Below are positions 4,095 through 5,790 of a DNA stretch of 5,790 bases, in pieces. A program made the translations under genes and the position numbers. The notes beneath the pieces were generated by a model that saw only the letters and a program-made list of their open reading frames with translations, searched no databases and had not been told where the DNA came from. The DNA is from DASSKP01 sp035695045 (lineage in GTDB: Bacteria; Actinomycetota; Actinomycetes; JAFAQI01): positions 1 through 5,790 of the forward strand of contig DASSEX010000061.1 of assembly GCA_035695045.1 (NCBI GenBank), written 5' to 3'. Each line of letters opens with the position of its first letter. The first letter of the stretch is position 1.

Positions 4095-5036
4095 GTGGTC
4101 ATGCCTCGAACACGCACGTCTCGTCCAGGGTCGTCGTTGGCGGCCATGGTGCTCGCCGTCGTCAGTGCTCTTGCGCTCGGGCTCGGTGTCCTTGCCGGCG
4201 TAGCCGCCGCGTCCCCGCCGAGCGGCGGGTCCGGCTCCCAGGCCGGCTCGCACCAGACATCCGGAACCGCCGGCACGTCCGGCGACACGGCGTCGCCGCA
4301 GCCGACCTCGAACGCCGACTCCAACAATGGCGGCGCCAACGGTCAATGCCCCGGTGGCACCTACTGCTCGACCCGTCACGGCGCCGCGTCAGGCAACGGC
4401 AACGGCGGCGGCAAGGCGACGGGGAAGCCGTGTGCAGGTTGCGTCGGCAAGGCCGACAACAAGAACCCGCCAGGGCAGGAGACGGCGTCCCCGCGCGCCG
4501 TCTTCCCGAACAACGGCTACGAGTGCGACAACAACAACGGCATCGGCCGTACCAACCCGGCGCACACCGGCTGCACCACTCCGAGCACCGGCAGCAGTGA
4601 CTGCGCGACCAACCCCACCGCCGCCGGATGCTCTCCGGGCTGCACCTCGAACTGTTCGTCCACTCCGAGCTGCACCACCAACTGCTCGTCGAACTCGGCC
4701 TGCACGACCGCCTGCTCGTGGACCCAGGGCTGTGTGTCGAGCTGCTCGCAGAGCGCGGGTGCCACGGTGCTCGGCGAGAGCCTGACGAAGATGCCCACGA
4801 AGGCGTCGACGAAGGTGCCGACGACGGCGGTGCTGGGTGAGCGCGTTCCGAAGGCGCCGCCGGCCGCCGTCGCGGGCCGACGCGTCACGCAGACACCTTC
4901 TGCGCTTCCGTTCACCGGCGGCGCGATCAGCACGCTGCTCGGGGTCGGCATCACGGCCGCTCTGGCCGGAGCCGTGCTGCTCGGCGTCGGCGTCCGTCGT
5001 CGGGCTACTGCGGGGTCTCGCGCCACCGGCTCGTGA
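4095..5036 (+). CDS. Cysteine-rich LPxTG-type cell-wall-anchored surface protein, function unknown
   Basis: 313 residues from GTG 4095. In order: signal peptide (basic start, hydrophobic core about 15-38, likely cleavage after AAA near 39); a Ser/Gly/Thr-rich region; a Cys/Gly/Asn module (about 96-160) with GKPCAGCVGKADNKNPPGQ and NGYECDNNNGIG, ending at HTGC (160); a tandem CxxxC repeat (183-222); a linker with two VLGE motifs; and a sorting signal of LPFTG (271-275), a hydrophobic segment (276-300) and RRR. A sortase would cut LPFTG after Thr and join the protein to peptidoglycan. I count 16 Cys, all in the exported part, so disulfides are likely. The 111-160 module looks like one I associate with actinobacterial surface proteins, but I know no function. 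GGAGGT (4085-4090) suits GTG 4095 (about 5 nt); ATG 4101 is a close alternative. The 3' end overlaps nadE by 32 bp. Confidence 0.82.
   Translation: MVMPRTRTSRPGSSLAAMVLAVVSALALGLGVLAGVAAASPPSGGSGSQAGSHQTSGTAGTSGDTASPQPTSNADSNNGGANGQCPGGTYCSTRHGAASGNGNGGGKATGKPCAGCVGKADNKNPPGQETASPRAVFPNNGYECDNNNGIGRTNPAHTGCTTPSTGSSDCATNPTAAGCSPGCTSNCSSTPSCTTNCSSNSACTTACSWTQGCVSSCSQSAGATVLGESLTKMPTKASTKVPTTAVLGERVPKAPPAAVAGRRVTQTPSALPFTGGAISTLLGVGITAALAGAVLLGVGVRRRATAGSRATGS
4641..4760 (+). repeat. Four tandem 30-bp coding repeats (C-x3-C-x5)
   Basis: Units at 4641-4670, 4671-4700, 4701-4730 and 4731-4760 each encode ten residues with Cys at positions 1 and 5: CTSNCSSTPS, CTTNCSSNSA, CTTACSWTQG, CVSSCSQSAG. 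The DNA units have diverged while the cysteine spacing is exact, which suggests selection on the cysteines. The preceding CSPG (from 4629) extends the cysteine series. The regular spacing could form a ladder of disulfides or a metal-binding rod. Confidence 0.85.
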
Positions 5037-5790
5037 TGGGCAGTCGCCGGTCGCGGCCGAAGTTCTTCGGTGAGATCTTCGGACCCGGCGGGTACTGCCG
5101 CCGCTTCCACTCGGCCAGGTCGACCAGCCGGATCACCTTCTCCACGACGTCCTGGTCGTGGCCGGCCGCGAGCAGCTGCGCCCGGCCCATGTCCCGCTCG
5201 ACGTAGTCGACCAGCACGGCGTCGAGGATCTCGTACGGTGGCAGCCGGTCGGAGTCGACCTGGCCGGGCGCGAGCTCCGCGGACGGCGGCTTGTCGATGA
5301 TCTGCTGCGGGATCGGCTCGACCTCACCGCGTTCGCGGGCGACGGTGTTGCGCCATCGCGCCAGCTCCCAGACGAGTGTCTTCGGGACGTCCTTCAACGG
5401 GGCGAAGCCGCCGGCAGTGTCGCCGTACAAGGTGGCGAAACCGGTCGCGAGCTCGCTCTTGTTGCCCCCGACGAGCATCAGGTGGCCGAGCTGGTTGGAC
5501 ATCGCCATCCATGCGGTGCCGCGCACCCGCGACTGCAGGTTCTCCTCGGCCAGCCCGTGCAGACCGCCCAGCTCCGCGAACGCCTTCTCGTACGCCTCGA
5601 CGACACCGCCGATCGGGAGCAGCAGCCAGTGCAGGCCGCGCCGACGGGCCAGCTCCTCGGCGTCCGCGACGGATCCCTCGGTCGAGTAGCGGCTCGGCAT
5701 GCCGACCACGTGCACGTTGTCCGGCCCGATCGCGTCGGCGGCGATCGTCGCGACGACAGCGGAGTCGATGCCGCCGGACAGACCGATCAA
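5005..5790 (-). CDS. nadE: Glutamine-dependent NAD+ synthetase, synthetase domain (partial, N-terminus beyond window)
   Basis: The last 261 codons of nadE; the frame runs off the right edge, and the TTG there is internal, not a start. The enzyme makes NAD+ from deamido-NAD+, ATP and ammonia. The visible part is the C-terminal ATP-pyrophosphatase domain, opening with LIGLSGGIDSAVVA, whose SGGIDS is the pyrophosphate-binding loop. It continues with AEENLQSRVRGTAWM, LVGGNKSELATGFATLYGDTAGGFAPLKD, IIDKPPSAEL, LPPYEILD and the C-terminal PKISPKNFGRDRRLPITSRW. These details resemble the long glutamine-using form, which carries a nitrilase-type amidase domain in front; that part would lie beyond 5790 and its presence is inferred. 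The TAG stop is at 5005-5007, inside the end of the convergent wall-protein gene. The adjacency of nadE and panB interrupted only by the wall-protein gene is notable. Confidence 0.93.
   Translation of the reverse strand: MIGLSGGIDSAVVATIAADAIGPDNVHVVGMPSRYSTEGSVADAEELARRRGLHWLLLPIGGVVEAYEKAFAELGGLHGLAEENLQSRVRGTAWMAMSNQLGHLMLVGGNKSELATGFATLYGDTAGGFAPLKDVPKTLVWELARWRNTVARERGEVEPIPQQIIDKPPSAELAPGQVDSDRLPPYEILDAVLVDYVERDMGRAQLLAAGHDQDVVEKVIRLVDLAEWKRRQYPPGPKISPKNFGRDRRLPITSRWRETPQ

Overview
The window is from a high-GC actinobacterium, not identified further. The coding genes use G/C-rich third positions and frequent GTG starts. An NpdG-type F420:NADP oxidoreductase points to a coenzyme-F420 producer. 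The surface protein with an LPxTG-type sorting signal points to a Gram-positive wall, and the lysine/alanine repeat protein is typical of actinobacterial nucleoid proteins. All calls are from reading the sequence; no database search was made.

Layout, left to right. Positions 1-179 (minus) hold the start of a histone H1-like basic protein built of a five-residue K/R-K/R-S/T-T-A repeat; its end lies beyond the window. Positions 180-460 are non-coding, with two hairpins and a T-tract terminator. Positions 461-1408 (minus) encode a single-pass membrane protein of unknown function with a Ser/Thr/Pro-rich outer tail. A roughly 110-bp divergent regulatory region with two palindromes follows. A two-gene plus-strand unit comes next: npdG (1519-2175) and a BtuF-like helical-backbone receptor without a signal peptide (2182-2940). 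panB (2946-3797, minus) converges on it with 5 bp between the stops.

The second half begins with a 297-bp intergenic region holding three perfect inverted repeats and a possible SigB/SigF-type promoter. It is followed by a cysteine-rich, probably sortase-anchored surface protein (4095-5036, plus). The 3' end of that gene overlaps, tail to tail, the 3' end of the ammonia-ligase domain of glutamine-dependent NAD+ synthetase (5005-5790, minus; N-terminal part beyond the window).

Several genes concern cofactors: F420/NADP redox exchange (npdG), pantothenate and so CoA (panB), NAD+ (nadE), and perhaps corrinoid or heme (the BtuF-like protein). They are not one operon, and I see no shared regulatory signal. 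No mobile element, CRISPR array, tRNA or rRNA was seen, and I do not see an evident new multi-gene system. The parts that look least described are the cysteine-rich wall protein with its structured upstream region, the H1-like repeat protein, and the unknown membrane protein.
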